Shown here: piece after piece, positions 7,666-17,474 of the stretch
Layout: each line of letters starts with the position of its first letter
Numbering within the stretch: position 1 is the stretch's first letter
Assembly: GCA_963733135.1 (NCBI GenBank)
Contig: CAVTBX010000004.1
Coordinates: 397,733-461,732, forward strand
Length of the DNA stretch: 64,000 nt
Direction of reading: 5' to 3'
Origin: CAVTBX01 sp963733135
GTDB lineage: Bacteria; Actinomycetota; Thermoleophilia; Gaiellales; Gaiellaceae
The notes under the pieces: model-generated
Told to the model about the DNA's origin: nothing
The model's database searches: none
What the model saw: the letters and a program-made list of their open reading frames with translations, nothing else
Made by a program: the position numbers and the translations under genes

Positions 7666-9558
7666 GTGGCTGTCGTCATCGCCTCCAATCTGCGCAAGGA
7701 GCTGTCCGGCGACCCGCTCTTCGACCGGGTGTCGTTCAAGGTCGAGCGGGGAGATCGGGTCGCACTCTCGGGGCCGAATGGGGCCGGCAAGACGACCCTC
7801 CTCAGGATGCTCATCGGCGAGACCGGGATCGACGGCGGCGAGCTCGCGTTCGAGAAGGGAACCCGCATCGCGCTGCACGACCAGCGTCCGCCGCTCGATC
7901 GGGGCCTGACGCTCCGCGAGTATGTCCTGACCGGCGCGGCCGATCTCGTCGCGCTCGAGGGCGAGCTGGCACGGCTGGAGAGGGCGATGACCGGCGGCCA
8001 GCACGACGAGGCCACGCTCTCGGCCTACTCGCGCGCGCAGGCGAGACTCGAGCATGCGGGCGGCTATCGCTGGCGCGACCGGGCCAACCTCGCGCTCCGC
8101 GGCCTCGGCTTCGCCGACCCGGATCTCGATCGGCGGCTCGACACGTTCTCCGGCGGGGAGCTCACGCGGTCCTCCCTGGCACGCGCGCTTGCGGGCGATC
8201 CCGATCTTCTTCTCCTCGACGAGCCGACCAACCACCTCGACATCGCGAGCCTGGAATGGCTCGAGAAGGAGCTTGCAAGCCTCGACGCGGCCATCGTCCT
8301 CGTCGCCCACGATCGCTGGTTCCTCGAAGCGGTCGCGACGGCGACAATGGAGCTCGAGGCTGGTCAGTCCACATACTTCGCGGGGCCGTGGCACGCGTGG
8401 CGGCGGGAGAAGGCCGAGCGGATGGCGCACGCGCAGAAGAGCGCGGCGAGGCTCGGCGCGGACATCGCCCGGCTCGAGCGCTTTGTCGAGCGGTTCCGGT
8501 ACAAGAAGTCGAAGGCCAAGCAGGCCCAGGCAAAGCTGACGCAGATCCAGCGGCTCGAGAAGGAGCGCGGCGACGCGCGCGGCGAGGTGGCGCTGCTCTC
8601 TCGCCGTTCGAGGTCCCTCGGCTTCGAGTTCCTCGACCCGCCCCGGAGCGGCCGGACGGTGGTCGAGACGCGCGACCTCGAGCTGAGAGCGGGGGACAAG
8701 GATCTCCTGGAGGGAGTCACCTTCGCCGTCGAGCGGGGAGAGCACGTCGCCCTCGTCGGGCCGAACGGTTCCGGAAAGACAACGCTCATCGAGACGCTGC
8801 TCGGTTTGCGGGAGGCGGTCGCCGGATCGTCACGGCTGGGCCACGGCGTCGTGCCGGCGTACTTCTCCCAGCACGCGCTCGAGCTCGACGAGCGGGGCTC
8901 CGTCCTCGACTGCGTCCAGATCATGACCGGCCTCACGCGGCCCAAGGCTCAGCACCTGCTCGGCCGCTTTCTCTTCTCGGGCTGGGAAGCCCATGAGAAG
9001 CAGGTCAAGGCATTGTCGGGCGGAGAGCGGCGCCGGCTCGCTTTGGCCGTCCTGGTCGCGTCGGGCGCGAACTTCCTCGTCCTCGACGAGCCGACGAACC
9101 ACCTCGACCTGGAAAGTCGCGAGGCACTCGAGGCCGCGCTCGAGGCGTTCCCCGGCACCGTGCTGCTGGTCTCGCACGATCGTGCGCTTCTCGACGCGGT
9201 GGCCGAGCGGACCGCCGCGGTCGAGGACGGGACGCTTCGCTTCTATGACGGCGGCTGGGCGGACTACGTCGCGCGGCGCGATGAACGCGTAACGCAGGCT
9301 GAACCTGCCGTAGCGCCACCGAAGGCGCGCAAGGAGAAGCGGCAGCCTGACCGGAAGGCGCCGAAGCCGAAGCGAAGCCCGGTCGCGGAGATCGAGAGCC
9401 GCATCGAGGCCCAGGAGGCGCGCGTCGCGAAGCTCGAGGCCAAGCTCGCCGAGGACTGGGCAGACGTCGACGCGATCGCCGCCCATCGTCGTGCCCGCGA
9501 GGAGCTTCAAGCGCTGCTCGGCGAGTGGGAGCAGCTCGTCGACGAAGTCGCGCGGTAA
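7666..9558 (+). CDS. ABC-F family ATP-binding protein
   Basis: It is a soluble ATPase with two ABC cassettes and no membrane segment, the class that acts on ribosomes (translation factors or antibiotic-resistance ribosomal protection). Cassette 1 has GPNGAGKT (residues 36-43), FSGGELTRSSLARAL and LLLLDEPTNHLD; cassette 2 has GPNGSGKTTL, LSGGERRRLALAVL and FLVLDEPTNHLD. An arginine/lysine-rich linker lies between them, and a C-terminal coiled coil (IESRIEAQEARVAKLEAKLA) ends the 630-residue protein. The start is GTG at 7666; an ATG at 7658 is out of frame. The exact subfamily cannot be told from sequence reading alone. Confidence 0.92.
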   Translation: MAVVIASNLRKELSGDPLFDRVSFKVERGDRVALSGPNGAGKTTLLRMLIGETGIDGGELAFEKGTRIALHDQRPPLDRGLTLREYVLTGAADLVALEGELARLERAMTGGQHDEATLSAYSRAQARLEHAGGYRWRDRANLALRGLGFADPDLDRRLDTFSGGELTRSSLARALAGDPDLLLLDEPTNHLDIASLEWLEKELASLDAAIVLVAHDRWFLEAVATATMELEAGQSTYFAGPWHAWRREKAERMAHAQKSAARLGADIARLERFVERFRYKKSKAKQAQAKLTQIQRLEKERGDARGEVALLSRRSRSLGFEFLDPPRSGRTVVETRDLELRAGDKDLLEGVTFAVERGEHVALVGPNGSGKTTLIETLLGLREAVAGSSRLGHGVVPAYFSQHALELDERGSVLDCVQIMTGLTRPKAQHLLGRFLFSGWEAHEKQVKALSGGERRRLALAVLVASGANFLVLDEPTNHLDLESREALEAALEAFPGTVLLVSHDRALLDAVAERTAAVEDGTLRFYDGGWADYVARRDERVTQAEPAVAPPKARKEKRQPDRKAPKPKRSPVAEIESRIEAQEARVAKLEAKLAEDWADVDAIAAHRRAREELQALLGEWEQLVDEVAR

Positions 9559-9656
9559 CCCGTCTCGGCACAGTCCGTCACAGAATCGGCGCAAGCCGTC
9601 ACATCTCTGCGCGCCCAACGGCGTTAGCATCGGCCTCGGGCGGCGGGCGGATCGGT

Positions 9657-9673
9657 CCCCACCCTGGGTGGGG
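9657..9673. terminator. Hairpin between convergent genes
   Basis: A perfect inverted repeat CCCCACC/GGTGGGG with a 3-base loop lies in the 124-bp gap between the ABC-F gene and the convergent dehydrogenase gene. It has no T-run, so it is at best a bidirectional terminator-like or transcript-protecting hairpin. Confidence 0.5.
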
Positions 9674-9682
9674 CTGCGTGCG

Positions 9683-10756
9683 CTAGGTGGACGCGAACAG
9701 CCTGTCGACGCATGCTCGCTCGCCCGGGAACTGCTCAAGCAGCCAGCTGCGCGCTCCGGCGAGCGCGGCAGCCATCGGGGTGAGACCGCGCGTCTCCGAC
9801 TCGGTCAGAACGCCGTCGGTGGCTTCGGCCACGAGCTCTTCGATGCGCTCGAGGGCCGCGACTGGCTCCAGGCCGTTGACGCTCTCGTACAGATGCACTC
9901 CGCCCGAGTTCGCAACGAAGTCAGGCAGAGCGACGATGCCTCGCCGGTGAAGCGCCTCGGGTGCGCCCGCGCCGTAGGGAGCGTTCGCGCCGGGAGAGAC
10001 GACTGCGCACGACAGCCGTTCGGCCACCTCTCGCGTCACCGCGTCCGGGCGCGCGCCAGGAACGAAAACGTCGCACTCGAGCTCGAAGAGCGCTTCACGC
10101 GGCCGAATCTCGCCCACGTGCTCGACGAAGTCGTCACCGTGAGCCGACTTCAGACGAAGGAGCTCCTCGACGTGCAAGCCGCCCGAGTCCGCGACGAGGC
10201 CCCGCACCGTGCTCACGCCGACGATCCGCGCACCCGCCCGGGCACATGCTCGCGCGGTGCCGGCACCGACCTTCCCGAATCCCTCGATCGCAACCGTGGC
10301 GCCCAAGAGCGTCCGGCCCAGGCGCCCGAGCGCGACCTCGGCGGCAGCCTTGACGCCGTGGCCCGTCGCGAGATCGTCCATGCCGAGCCCCTCGTGCGTT
10401 CTCGCCCAGATGGGCAACGGCTCATCATCCTCGAGGTAGTCGAGGGGGTCTGTGCCGAGATCCGGGCCGGTCTGAAACGATTCACCGAGCGGCTCGAGCG
10501 ACCGCCGGTACGCGGCGATGAGAGCAGCCCGGTCGCCGTTGCCGTCCCAGCGGATACCAGCCTTCGCTCCCGCGTAGGGCACGCGACAGGCCGCGAACTT
10601 CCACGTCATCGCACGAGCGAGCCGCGCAACCTCCTCCGTTGTCACGTCGGGCGCCATCCTCGTGCCGCCCGCCGCCACGGGAAAGAGATCGTGGTCGACG
10701 ACGATCACGGCGTCGAGACCCACCGCGGCATCCCGAAGCTCGATGACACGCCCCAT
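9683..10756 (-). CDS. Glu/Leu/Phe/Val dehydrogenase
   Basis: It is an NAD(P)-dependent oxidative deaminase of amino acids. The catalytic-lysine region reads VPYAGAKAGI, preceded by GGTRMAPDVTTEEVARLA, and the nucleotide fold carries IEGFGKVGAGTARA. About 357 residues is the leucine/valine dehydrogenase size rather than the 430-450 residue glutamate dehydrogenase size, so a branched-chain amino acid substrate is more likely; this is inference. The start ATG at 10756 is coupled to the stop of the response regulator gene as TGATG (GTG at 10759 is also possible). Its place behind a cupin and an ANTAR regulator suggests regulated nitrogen or amino-acid catabolism. Confidence 0.88.
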   Translation of the reverse strand: MGRVIELRDAAVGLDAVIVVDHDLFPVAAGGTRMAPDVTTEEVARLARAMTWKFAACRVPYAGAKAGIRWDGNGDRAALIAAYRRSLEPLGESFQTGPDLGTDPLDYLEDDEPLPIWARTHEGLGMDDLATGHGVKAAAEVALGRLGRTLLGATVAIEGFGKVGAGTARACARAGARIVGVSTVRGLVADSGGLHVEELLRLKSAHGDDFVEHVGEIRPREALFELECDVFVPGARPDAVTREVAERLSCAVVSPGANAPYGAGAPEALHRRGIVALPDFVANSGGVHLYESVNGLEPVAALERIEELVAEATDGVLTESETRGLTPMAAALAGARSWLLEQFPGERACVDRLFAST

Positions 10757-11334
10757 CACGCAGACTCGCCGAGCGTCGCCACCACGGCCTCGGCCACGAC
10801 CACCATCGGCCGGCCCGACACCTGGCTTGCACGCCGCAGACGAGCGAATGCGTCCTGCTCGGACAGGCCGTCACGCGCCATGAGTAGACCCTTGGCGCGT
10901 TCGACGACCTTGCGGGTCGCCAGCGCCTCCGCCAGCGACTCGGCCTCCTCCCGGAGGGCCTCGAGCTCCGCGTGCCGCACCCGGGCCGCCTCGATCGCGG
11001 GCAGGATGTCCCCCTCGCGGAACGGCTTCACGAGATAGCCGAAAACACCCACCTCCACGGCCCGCGACACGAGCTCGGCCTGGCCGTATGCCGTTAGCAT
11101 CACGATCGGGATCGGCCGCTCGGCGAGGATCCGTTTGGCAGCCTCGATCCCGTCGAGCCGCGGCATCTTGACGTCGAGGATCGCCAGATCGGGCTGCTCG
11201 CTCCGCGCGAGCTCGACGGCCTCCTCACCGTCCTTGGCCGCCGCGCAGACCTCGAAGCCCGCGCCAGCAAGGGTCTTCTCGAGATCGAGCCGGATTATGG
11301 TCTCGTCCTCAGCGACGAGGATACGTAGGCTCAT
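10756..11334 (-). CDS. ANTAR-domain response regulator (PdtaR-like antiterminator)
   Basis: A receiver domain (residues 1-120) has the acidic pocket AEDE (9-12), phospho-acceptor D54 in AILDVKMP, and conserved K103 in GYLVKPF. It is followed by a coiled linker and an ANTAR domain (about 125-185: VVERAKGLLMARDGLSEQDAF), which binds paired-hairpin RNA to prevent transcription termination. The 192-residue length matches the PdtaR/AmiR-like family. The start overlaps the upstream cupin stop as ATGA. The nearby GAF/HisKA_2 kinase at 11,689 is of the PdtaS class, the normal cognate partner, so the two probably form a two-component pair. Confidence 0.93.
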   Translation of the reverse strand: MSLRILVAEDETIIRLDLEKTLAGAGFEVCAAAKDGEEAVELARSEQPDLAILDVKMPRLDGIEAAKRILAERPIPIVMLTAYGQAELVSRAVEVGVFGYLVKPFREGDILPAIEAARVRHAELEALREEAESLAEALATRKVVERAKGLLMARDGLSEQDAFARLRRASQVSGRPMVVVAEAVVATLGESA

Positions 11335-11669
11335 GCGCCCCGCGGGACGAACGCGCCGGGGCTCGACCCTACGACCACGTACGAAAGCCCCTCGAGCCCT
11401 GCGACGATCTGTCGAGTCAGCTCCGGCGGGACGAACACGTAGTGACCCGGGCCGAAGTCGAATTCCTCGCCCTCGATGAGGATGGTTCCGTGCCCGGCCA
11501 AGGCGACGTACACCTCCTCCTGGCCCGAGTCGAGCTCGTCGTGGCTCAGGCTCTCGAAGCCCGGCGGCGCGTCGTACTGGTTGATCCCGAAAGCGGTGAT
11601 ACCAAGCGCCGGCCGGAGTTCCTTGCGGCGGCCTTCGAGGCGAGACGCGTCGACGATCGCGTACGGCAC
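11331..11669 (-). CDS. Cupin-domain protein
   Basis: This 112-residue single-domain beta-barrel protein reads GQEEVYVALAGHGTILIEGEEFDFGPGHYVFVPP, the cupin core with the GxxxPGD-like turn. The first-motif histidines of metal cupins are largely absent here, so metal binding is doubtful. It is the first gene of a cupin, response regulator, dehydrogenase operon with 4-bp overlaps. A small-molecule-sensing role is possible but unproven. Confidence 0.8.
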   Translation of the reverse strand: MPYAIVDASRLEGRRKELRPALGITAFGINQYDAPPGFESLSHDELDSGQEEVYVALAGHGTILIEGEEFDFGPGHYVFVPPELTRQIVAGLEGLSYVVVGSSPGAFVPRGA

Positions 11670-11688
11670 GGGAGAATCTTAGGCGGGC

Positions 11689-13116
11689 TCAGGGAGCAAA
11701 CAGGATCTGCGCGCGCAGGCCGCCGTCCGCCTCGAGCAGGAGCTCACCGCCGAGCTCGTCCCGCACCAGTGCTCGGACGATCGAGAGCCCGGTGCCGTCC
11801 TTCGAGTCACCGGACCAGCCGCCGTTGTCGGAGACGATGAGCGACACGCGCCCGTTCAGCCGGCCAAGCTCGACTCGCACCCGGTCGCCGCCATGCTCCA
11901 GGGCGTTCTGGAGCAGCTCCGCGAAGACGAGGGCGAGCGCGGTGGCCCGCTCGCCCTGAAGCGAGATCGGCTCCACCTCCGCTGCGACATCCTTCCCAGC
12001 GCCGAGACCCTGGACGATCGTGGCCCGAAGCCGCTCGACGAGCTCACCGAGATCGACGTCGTCGTCCCGGCGCTCCATCAGCACCTCGTGCACGGCGGCG
12101 ATCGCCAAGATCCGGTTCACAGAGTCCTCGAGCGCCTTCGAAGGATCGGTGCCGGGTGCCCGCGCCTGGAGCCGGAGCAGCGAGGCGACAGTCTGAAGGT
12201 TGTTCTTGACCCGGTGGTGGATCTCCTGGGCGAGGACCCCACGCATGACAGCCCGACCCTGCTCGAGCGCGACCGCGGCGTGGTTCGCGATCGACGCGAG
12301 CAGCCAACGCTCCTCGGTGGTGAACGGAGCGTCCCGGTCGCAGACCAGCTCGCCGATCTGGCGGCCCTTCCAGCGCAGCGGCAGCCGGACTGCGTGCTTG
12401 CCGGCCTTTCCCTCGGGCCACGCGACGTTGCCGTCCTCGAGCACGAGCGCCGCGCCCGTGGCTCCGACGGCGTCCATCGTGGTTCGCACGATCGCGCCGA
12501 GGGACTCCTCCAGGTACAGCGACTCCGAGACGGCTTCCGAGATGCGTGAAAGTGCCTCGAGCTCCGTCACGCGCCGCTGGGAGTGCTCGTAGAGCTTCGC
12601 GTTCTCGATCGCCTGGGCAACCTGGCCGGCGATTGCCATCAGGAGCTCGATCTCGTCCGAGGCGAACTCGCGTGGCTCCTCCGTCCTCACGTTTAGCGCC
12701 CCCTCGAGCCGATCCTTGGCCAGGATGGGCACGGCCAAAATCGACTGGTACTGCTCCTCCCGAAGGTTCGGAAACGCTTTGAAGCGTGGGTCGAGATGCG
12801 CTTCGCGCGGGATCATGATCGGCGCGCGCTCGGCGGCCGCGACGCCGGTGATGCCTTCGCCGACCTGCATCTTGGGGACGCGGGTCAGCTCGTCGACGCG
12901 GGTACCGCACGACGCCCGGAGGACGAGCTCGTCGGCGGCCTCGTCGTAGAGGTAGACGAAGCAGGCGTCGGCGTCGAAAGCCTCGGCCACCTTCGCCGCG
13001 ACCAGATCGAACAGCTCACCGAGGTCGAGGGTCGAATTGACTGCGGCGCTCGTCTCAATGACGAGCCTGAGATGGCGGGCGGAGCGATCCACGCGCTTGA
13101 TGATAGGTCGATCCAC
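11689..13116 (-). CDS. GAF-domain sensor histidine kinase (HisKA_2, PdtaS-like)
   Basis: The 475-residue protein has no membrane segment. A first GAF domain (about residues 20-175) and a second GAF-like domain (about 190-290) precede the dimerisation/phosphoacceptor motif EIHHRVKNNLQTVASLL (His pair 300-301), typical of HisKA_2. The ATPase has the N-box ELLQNALEHGG, the G-box DNGGW and GTGLSIVRALV. Kinases of this class phosphorylate ANTAR regulators, and one lies 350 bp away on the same strand. The start is GTG at 13116; GTG at 13092 is an alternative. The promoter region is shared with the divergent cyclase gene, only 18 bp away. Confidence 0.93.
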   Translation of the reverse strand: MDRPIIKRVDRSARHLRLVIETSAAVNSTLDLGELFDLVAAKVAEAFDADACFVYLYDEAADELVLRASCGTRVDELTRVPKMQVGEGITGVAAAERAPIMIPREAHLDPRFKAFPNLREEQYQSILAVPILAKDRLEGALNVRTEEPREFASDEIELLMAIAGQVAQAIENAKLYEHSQRRVTELEALSRISEAVSESLYLEESLGAIVRTTMDAVGATGAALVLEDGNVAWPEGKAGKHAVRLPLRWKGRQIGELVCDRDAPFTTEERWLLASIANHAAVALEQGRAVMRGVLAQEIHHRVKNNLQTVASLLRLQARAPGTDPSKALEDSVNRILAIAAVHEVLMERRDDDVDLGELVERLRATIVQGLGAGKDVAAEVEPISLQGERATALALVFAELLQNALEHGGDRVRVELGRLNGRVSLIVSDNGGWSGDSKDGTGLSIVRALVRDELGGELLLEADGGLRAQILFAP

Positions 13117-13134
13117 GCGGCCTACACTCGTCTC

Positions 13135-16100
13135 GTGGCGACCTGTTCGAGCTGCGGCTCCGACAACCCCGAGGGCTTCCGCTTCTGCGGCTCCTGTGGA
13201 GCGCCGCTTCTCGAGGCTGCGGCGTCAACTCAGGAGACCCGCCGCACGGTCACGGTCGTCTTCTGCGACGTCACCGGCTCGACGGCACTCGGCGAGCAGC
13301 TCGATCCCGAGAGCCTCCGCGCCGTCATGGCCCGCTACTTCGACGCCATGCGGCAGGTGATCGAGCTCCACGGCGGCACGGTCGAGAAGTTCATCGGGGA
13401 CGCCGTCATGGCCGTCTTCGGAGTTCCGGTCCTGCACGAGGACGACGCCGTCCGCGCCGTCCGGGCGGCCGTCGGGATGCGAGAGGCGCTCGGCGAGCTG
13501 AACGTCGAGCTCGAGCGAGACTACGGGACGACGCTCGCTGTTCGGATCGGGGTGAACACGGGCGAGGTCGTCACAGGGACCGAGGAGCGGCTCGCGACCG
13601 GGGACGCGGTCAACGTCGCGGCCAGGCTCGAGCAGGCCGCCGAGCCCGATGAGATCCTGATCGGGCCCGACACGTACGCGCTCGTTCGGGACGCGGTCGA
13701 GGTCGATCGGCTCGCGCCGCTCGAGCTCAAGGGGAAGAGTGCGACCCTCACGCCGTACCGGCTCCGGGTCGTGGGGCGGGATCTGCCCGGGCGCGCGCGG
13801 CGCTTCGACGCGCCGCTCGTGGGCCGGGAGCGCGAACGGCGTCTCCTTTCCGACGCCTGGGAGCGCGCCGTGACCGAGCGTTCATGTGCGCTCTTCACGC
13901 TGCTCGGGCCGGCGGGCGTAGGCAAGTCGCGGCTGGCGGCCGAGTTCCTGAGTGAGATCGATGCGACTGTTGCGCGAGGCCGCTGCCTCTCGTACGGCGA
14001 GGGGATCACCTACTGGCCCGTCGTCGAGGTCGTGCTCCAGCTCCGAGGTGACGAACACGAGGCAGTCGCCCCACCGATCGCCGCCCTCCTCGGCGAAACC
14101 ACCTCGCCGTCATCCCCCGAAGAGACAGCGTGGGCGGTGCGGAAGCTCTTCGAGGCCAGGGCGGCCGAGACACCCTTGGTCGTCGTATTCGACGACATCC
14201 ACTGGGGCGAGGAGACGTTCCTCGACCTGATCGAGCATGTGGCAGGTCTCTCACGCGGGGCGCCCATCCTCCTCCTCTGTATCGCCCGCCCCGAGCTCCT
14301 GGACGCGCGACCCGCGTGGGCAGGCGGGCTGCTGAACGCGACGACCGTTCTCCTGGAGCCACTCGCTCCTGACGAGGCCGACGAGCTGATCGGACGGCTG
14401 CTCGGCGACGACGATCTCGACCCTTCGCTTCAGGCTCGCATCCGCGAGACGGCGGGCGGAAACCCGCTCTTCCTGGAGGAGATGCTTGCGATGCTCCAGG
14501 AAGACGACACCGACGGCGAGGTGATCGTGCCGCCGACGATCCAGGCTCTCCTGGCGGCCCGGCTCGATCAGCTCGCCGCCGGCGAGCGCGGCATCCTCGA
14601 ATGCGGTGCGGTCGAGGGCGAGGTCTTCCACCGAGGCGCCGTCAAGGCGCTCGCGCCCGCCGAGGCGGAGCTCGATTCGCGTCTGACGACGCTCGTCCGC
14701 AAGGAGCTCGTCCGACCCGACCGAGCGACGATGCCCGGAGAGGAGGCGTACCGCTTCCGCCATCTCCTGATCCGCGACGCGGCCTACGACGCGCTGCCGA
14801 AGGCGACCCGAGCCGCGCTCCACGAGAGCTTTGCGCGTTGGCTGGATTCGCATGCCGACTCGCTCATCGAGCTCGACGAGATCGTCGGCTACCACTTCGA
14901 GCAGGCGTACCGGTACCGGACGGAGCTCGGACCGACAGACGACGCGGCCAGGAGCCTCGCCGAGCAGGCAGCGGACCGCCTCGCGAGCGGGGGTCGTACG
15001 GCGCTCGAGCGAAGTGACGTCAGAGCCGCCGAGACGCTTCTTCGCCGAGCCGTTGAGCTACTCCCTGAGGAGGACCCTCGCCGACCCGCCCTCCTCCTCG
15101 ACATCGCTGACGCGCTCTATGACGGCGGCCGGATCGCCGAGTGCCGTGACCTGCTCGAGAACCTGGTCGTCCTCGCGCGCCGCAGCGGCGACGAGCGCCT
15201 CCACGCGCGTGCCCGCTTGGCGCAGATCCAGGTCCTCACCATGACGGACCCGACAGGCTCCGCCACCGAGAGTCTCGCCGAGACGGAGCAGCTGCTCGCA
15301 GAGCTCGAGAGTCTCAACGACCCGGACGCCCTCGCGCGGGCATGGGGAATGGTCGGCCGCCTCCGCTTCTTCCTCGGTCGTGCGGCGGCGGCCGAGGAGG
15401 CCTACGCCCGGGCCGTCGAGGAGGCTCGCCGCGAGGGCAACACACAGCTCGAGCACGATGTGTACTCCTGGTGGATCGGAGCCAAGCTCCACGGCCCCTC
15501 GCCCGTGACCGAAGGGCTTGCGTTCCTCGCCGCCGTACCCCCGATCGCGTTGAAGAGCGCGCACGTAAGGTCGTACGCCGCGGCGATCGGCGCGACGCTC
15601 AACGCCATGGAAAGTCGCTTTGACGACGCGCGCGAGGCCCTGGCACGTGCAGTGGCGATCAGCCGCGAGTTCGGGCTCGAGGTGCGGGCCGGCGCCTACG
15701 CCATGGACTCCGGGGACGTTGAGCTTCTGGCAGGCGACCTCGAGGCCGCCGAGCGGGAATTCCGCCGCGGCTACGAGACGCTAGGGCGACTCGGCGAGAC
15801 CGGTTTCCGATCCACCACCGGAGCGCTTCTCGCGGAGACGCTCGTGGCCCGAGGACGCGCACAGGAGGCTGAGGAGATCCTGGGCGAGGTCGAAACCATG
15901 GCACAGAAGGACGACCTCGACCCGCAGGCGAGGACGAGAGCCGTCCGTGGGCTTCTCCTGGCTCGCGCCGGCCGGCACGAAGAGGCGGAGCGGGTAGCCC
16001 GCGAAGCGGTGTCCCTCTATGCGGAGAGCGACTACCTGGACGCCCACGCGGACATGCACATGGTGCTTGCAACGGTGCTTCGCGAGGCCGGTCGCGTCGA

Positions 16101-16209
16101 TGAGAGCCGGGAGGAACTCGAGGTCGCGCTCGCGCTCTACGAGCGCAAGGGCAACCTCGTCATGACAGAGCGCGCCCGGACGCTCCTCGGTGAGCTAACC
16201 GCTTCCTAG
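13135..16209 (+). CDS. Adenylate/guanylate cyclase-AAA ATPase-TPR regulator
   Basis: The 1024-residue cytosolic signalling protein starts with a zinc ribbon (CxxC at 4-7 and 18-21), followed by a class III nucleotide cyclase domain (VTVVFCDVTGSTALGE with metal Asp near 45, FIGDAVMAVFG, RIGVNTGEV). An AAA ATPase follows near residue 255 (Walker A GPAGVGKSRLA, Walker B LVVVFDDIHWGEE), then a long helical TPR C-terminus. Fusions of this form are frequent in actinobacteria and act as transcription or cAMP-type regulators; the ligand is unknown. The GTG start at 13135 is chosen because the zinc ribbon begins four residues in. The 3' end overlaps the convergent amine oxidase gene by 4 bp. Confidence 0.92.
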   Translation: MATCSSCGSDNPEGFRFCGSCGAPLLEAAASTQETRRTVTVVFCDVTGSTALGEQLDPESLRAVMARYFDAMRQVIELHGGTVEKFIGDAVMAVFGVPVLHEDDAVRAVRAAVGMREALGELNVELERDYGTTLAVRIGVNTGEVVTGTEERLATGDAVNVAARLEQAAEPDEILIGPDTYALVRDAVEVDRLAPLELKGKSATLTPYRLRVVGRDLPGRARRFDAPLVGRERERRLLSDAWERAVTERSCALFTLLGPAGVGKSRLAAEFLSEIDATVARGRCLSYGEGITYWPVVEVVLQLRGDEHEAVAPPIAALLGETTSPSSPEETAWAVRKLFEARAAETPLVVVFDDIHWGEETFLDLIEHVAGLSRGAPILLLCIARPELLDARPAWAGGLLNATTVLLEPLAPDEADELIGRLLGDDDLDPSLQARIRETAGGNPLFLEEMLAMLQEDDTDGEVIVPPTIQALLAARLDQLAAGERGILECGAVEGEVFHRGAVKALAPAEAELDSRLTTLVRKELVRPDRATMPGEEAYRFRHLLIRDAAYDALPKATRAALHESFARWLDSHADSLIELDEIVGYHFEQAYRYRTELGPTDDAARSLAEQAADRLASGGRTALERSDVRAAETLLRRAVELLPEEDPRRPALLLDIADALYDGGRIAECRDLLENLVVLARRSGDERLHARARLAQIQVLTMTDPTGSATESLAETEQLLAELESLNDPDALARAWGMVGRLRFFLGRAAAAEEAYARAVEEARREGNTQLEHDVYSWWIGAKLHGPSPVTEGLAFLAAVPPIALKSAHVRSYAAAIGATLNAMESRFDDAREALARAVAISREFGLEVRAGAYAMDSGDVELLAGDLEAAEREFRRGYETLGRLGETGFRSTTGALLAETLVARGRAQEAEEILGEVETMAQKDDLDPQARTRAVRGLLLARAGRHEEAERVAREAVSLYAESDYLDAHADMHMVLATVLREAGRVDESREELEVALALYERKGNLVMTERARTLLGELTAS

Positions 16210-17456
16210 CCGACCGGCGCTGCGAGCCCCGTGATGACGCGCCGTGCCGCTGCGTGGCCGCTCGCAAGCGCGCCCGCGATCCAGCCGTTGTGCTCCTCCG
16301 CGACGTCGGAGCCAGCGAAGACGACGCGGCCCTGGGGCCGTCCGAAGCGTGCGAGGGCGCCCATGGACGTCCAACCGGGCCGGCACGTGAGCCACGTGCC
16401 GCGGGACCAGGGATCTGCGAGCCAGTCGTGTGCGTCGACGGCGAGCACTCTCGCGCCCGGCGCGTACGCCGCAACGGCGGCCTCCGGGTCGGTCACATCC
16501 TCCTTTGCGAACCCGACGAGCAACGACGCGTCCCCGAGCCGTCGCTCCCAGGACAGCCAGTTGAACGGCGTCCCGTAGCCGATACAGACGAGACCCTCGG
16601 GCGCTCCTTCGGCCAGAAGCCAGACCTTCCGCGAGCGGCCCGGATGTCCCTGCGCGACGACCCGGGCCAGGCCGTCGTCGAGCGGCGGTTCGAGCTCGAG
16701 CGCGCCGAGCGTGTTCACCGGAACCGCGAGCACGGCCGCCTCGCCCTCGGTCTTGCCGCCATCGGCGAGAGTCGCCACCACGCGATCGGGCTCCTGTCCC
16801 AACCGCACAACCGGGGTTCCGAGCCTGATGTCGGCGCCCGAATCCTCGGCGATCGCGTCGAGGAGCACCTGTGTCCCGGCCTCGAAGCGCTCTCCGATCT
16901 CGTCAGCGAGCGACCCCGGCGAGCCGTCTCCTTCGGCCACGAGCGCCATCACCTCGAGCATCGAGACCTCGGCGGGGTCGGCACCGCTCATGAAGGACGC
17001 CCAGCCGAGCACGAAGTCCTTCGTGGCGCGCGGGAGGCCGTGCGCCTTCAGCCAGTCCACGACCGGCACGTCGTCCTCCGGCGTCGGGCCCGCCGCACGG
17101 GTCGCGAGGTCTGCGAGCGTCTGCCGGAGCACGGCGGCTTCGCTCTTCGGGACCGGCCGTCCGCGGCGCCGCATCCCGCCCGTGAACCAGCGCCTGCGCC
17201 GACGGTCGGGCACCGGCCCGACCCGCACGCCGTAGCGCTGCACCTCCTCGGCGAGCTGCGGCTGCCGCGCAAGCGAGAACCACGCGCCCCCGATCTCGAC
17301 CTCGACGTCCGTGTCCGCGAACGGCCGGTACCACGTCCGCCCTCCGAGCCGCGGCCGCGCCTCGAGCACCACCACGGAGCGGCCCGCGGCGGTGAGATCA
17401 CGGGCCGCCGTGAGGCCCGCGAACCCACCGCCGATGACCAGGACGTCGGCCGTCAC
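16206..17456 (-). CDS. FAD-dependent amine oxidase
   Basis: The 416-residue flavoprotein starts with the dinucleotide motif VLVIGGGFAGLTAARDL and the flavin-contact motif VVVLEARPRLGGRTW, and ends with VVFAGSDVAEEHNGWIAGALASG, the C-terminal FAD site of the monoamine oxidase family. It lies 18 bp behind the glutamine synthetase gene on the same strand. That pairing resembles the puuA-puuB polyamine arrangement (gamma-glutamylation, then oxidation), but the synthetase looks like a standard GS, so the link is only a suggestion. Confidence 0.88.
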   Translation of the reverse strand: MTADVLVIGGGFAGLTAARDLTAAGRSVVVLEARPRLGGRTWYRPFADTDVEVEIGGAWFSLARQPQLAEEVQRYGVRVGPVPDRRRRRWFTGGMRRRGRPVPKSEAAVLRQTLADLATRAAGPTPEDDVPVVDWLKAHGLPRATKDFVLGWASFMSGADPAEVSMLEVMALVAEGDGSPGSLADEIGERFEAGTQVLLDAIAEDSGADIRLGTPVVRLGQEPDRVVATLADGGKTEGEAAVLAVPVNTLGALELEPPLDDGLARVVAQGHPGRSRKVWLLAEGAPEGLVCIGYGTPFNWLSWERRLGDASLLVGFAKEDVTDPEAAVAAYAPGARVLAVDAHDWLADPWSRGTWLTCRPGWTSMGALARFGRPQGRVVFAGSDVAEEHNGWIAGALASGHAAARRVITGLAAPVG

Positions 17457-17474
17457 CGGCCGATCATCGCACCG

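Noticed and set aside
8750..9560. tRNA or rRNA genes in the actinobacterial part
   Set aside because: I read the intergenic gaps for cloverleaf and TTCGA-type signatures and found none; all gaps over 100 bp hold only hairpins or repeats.
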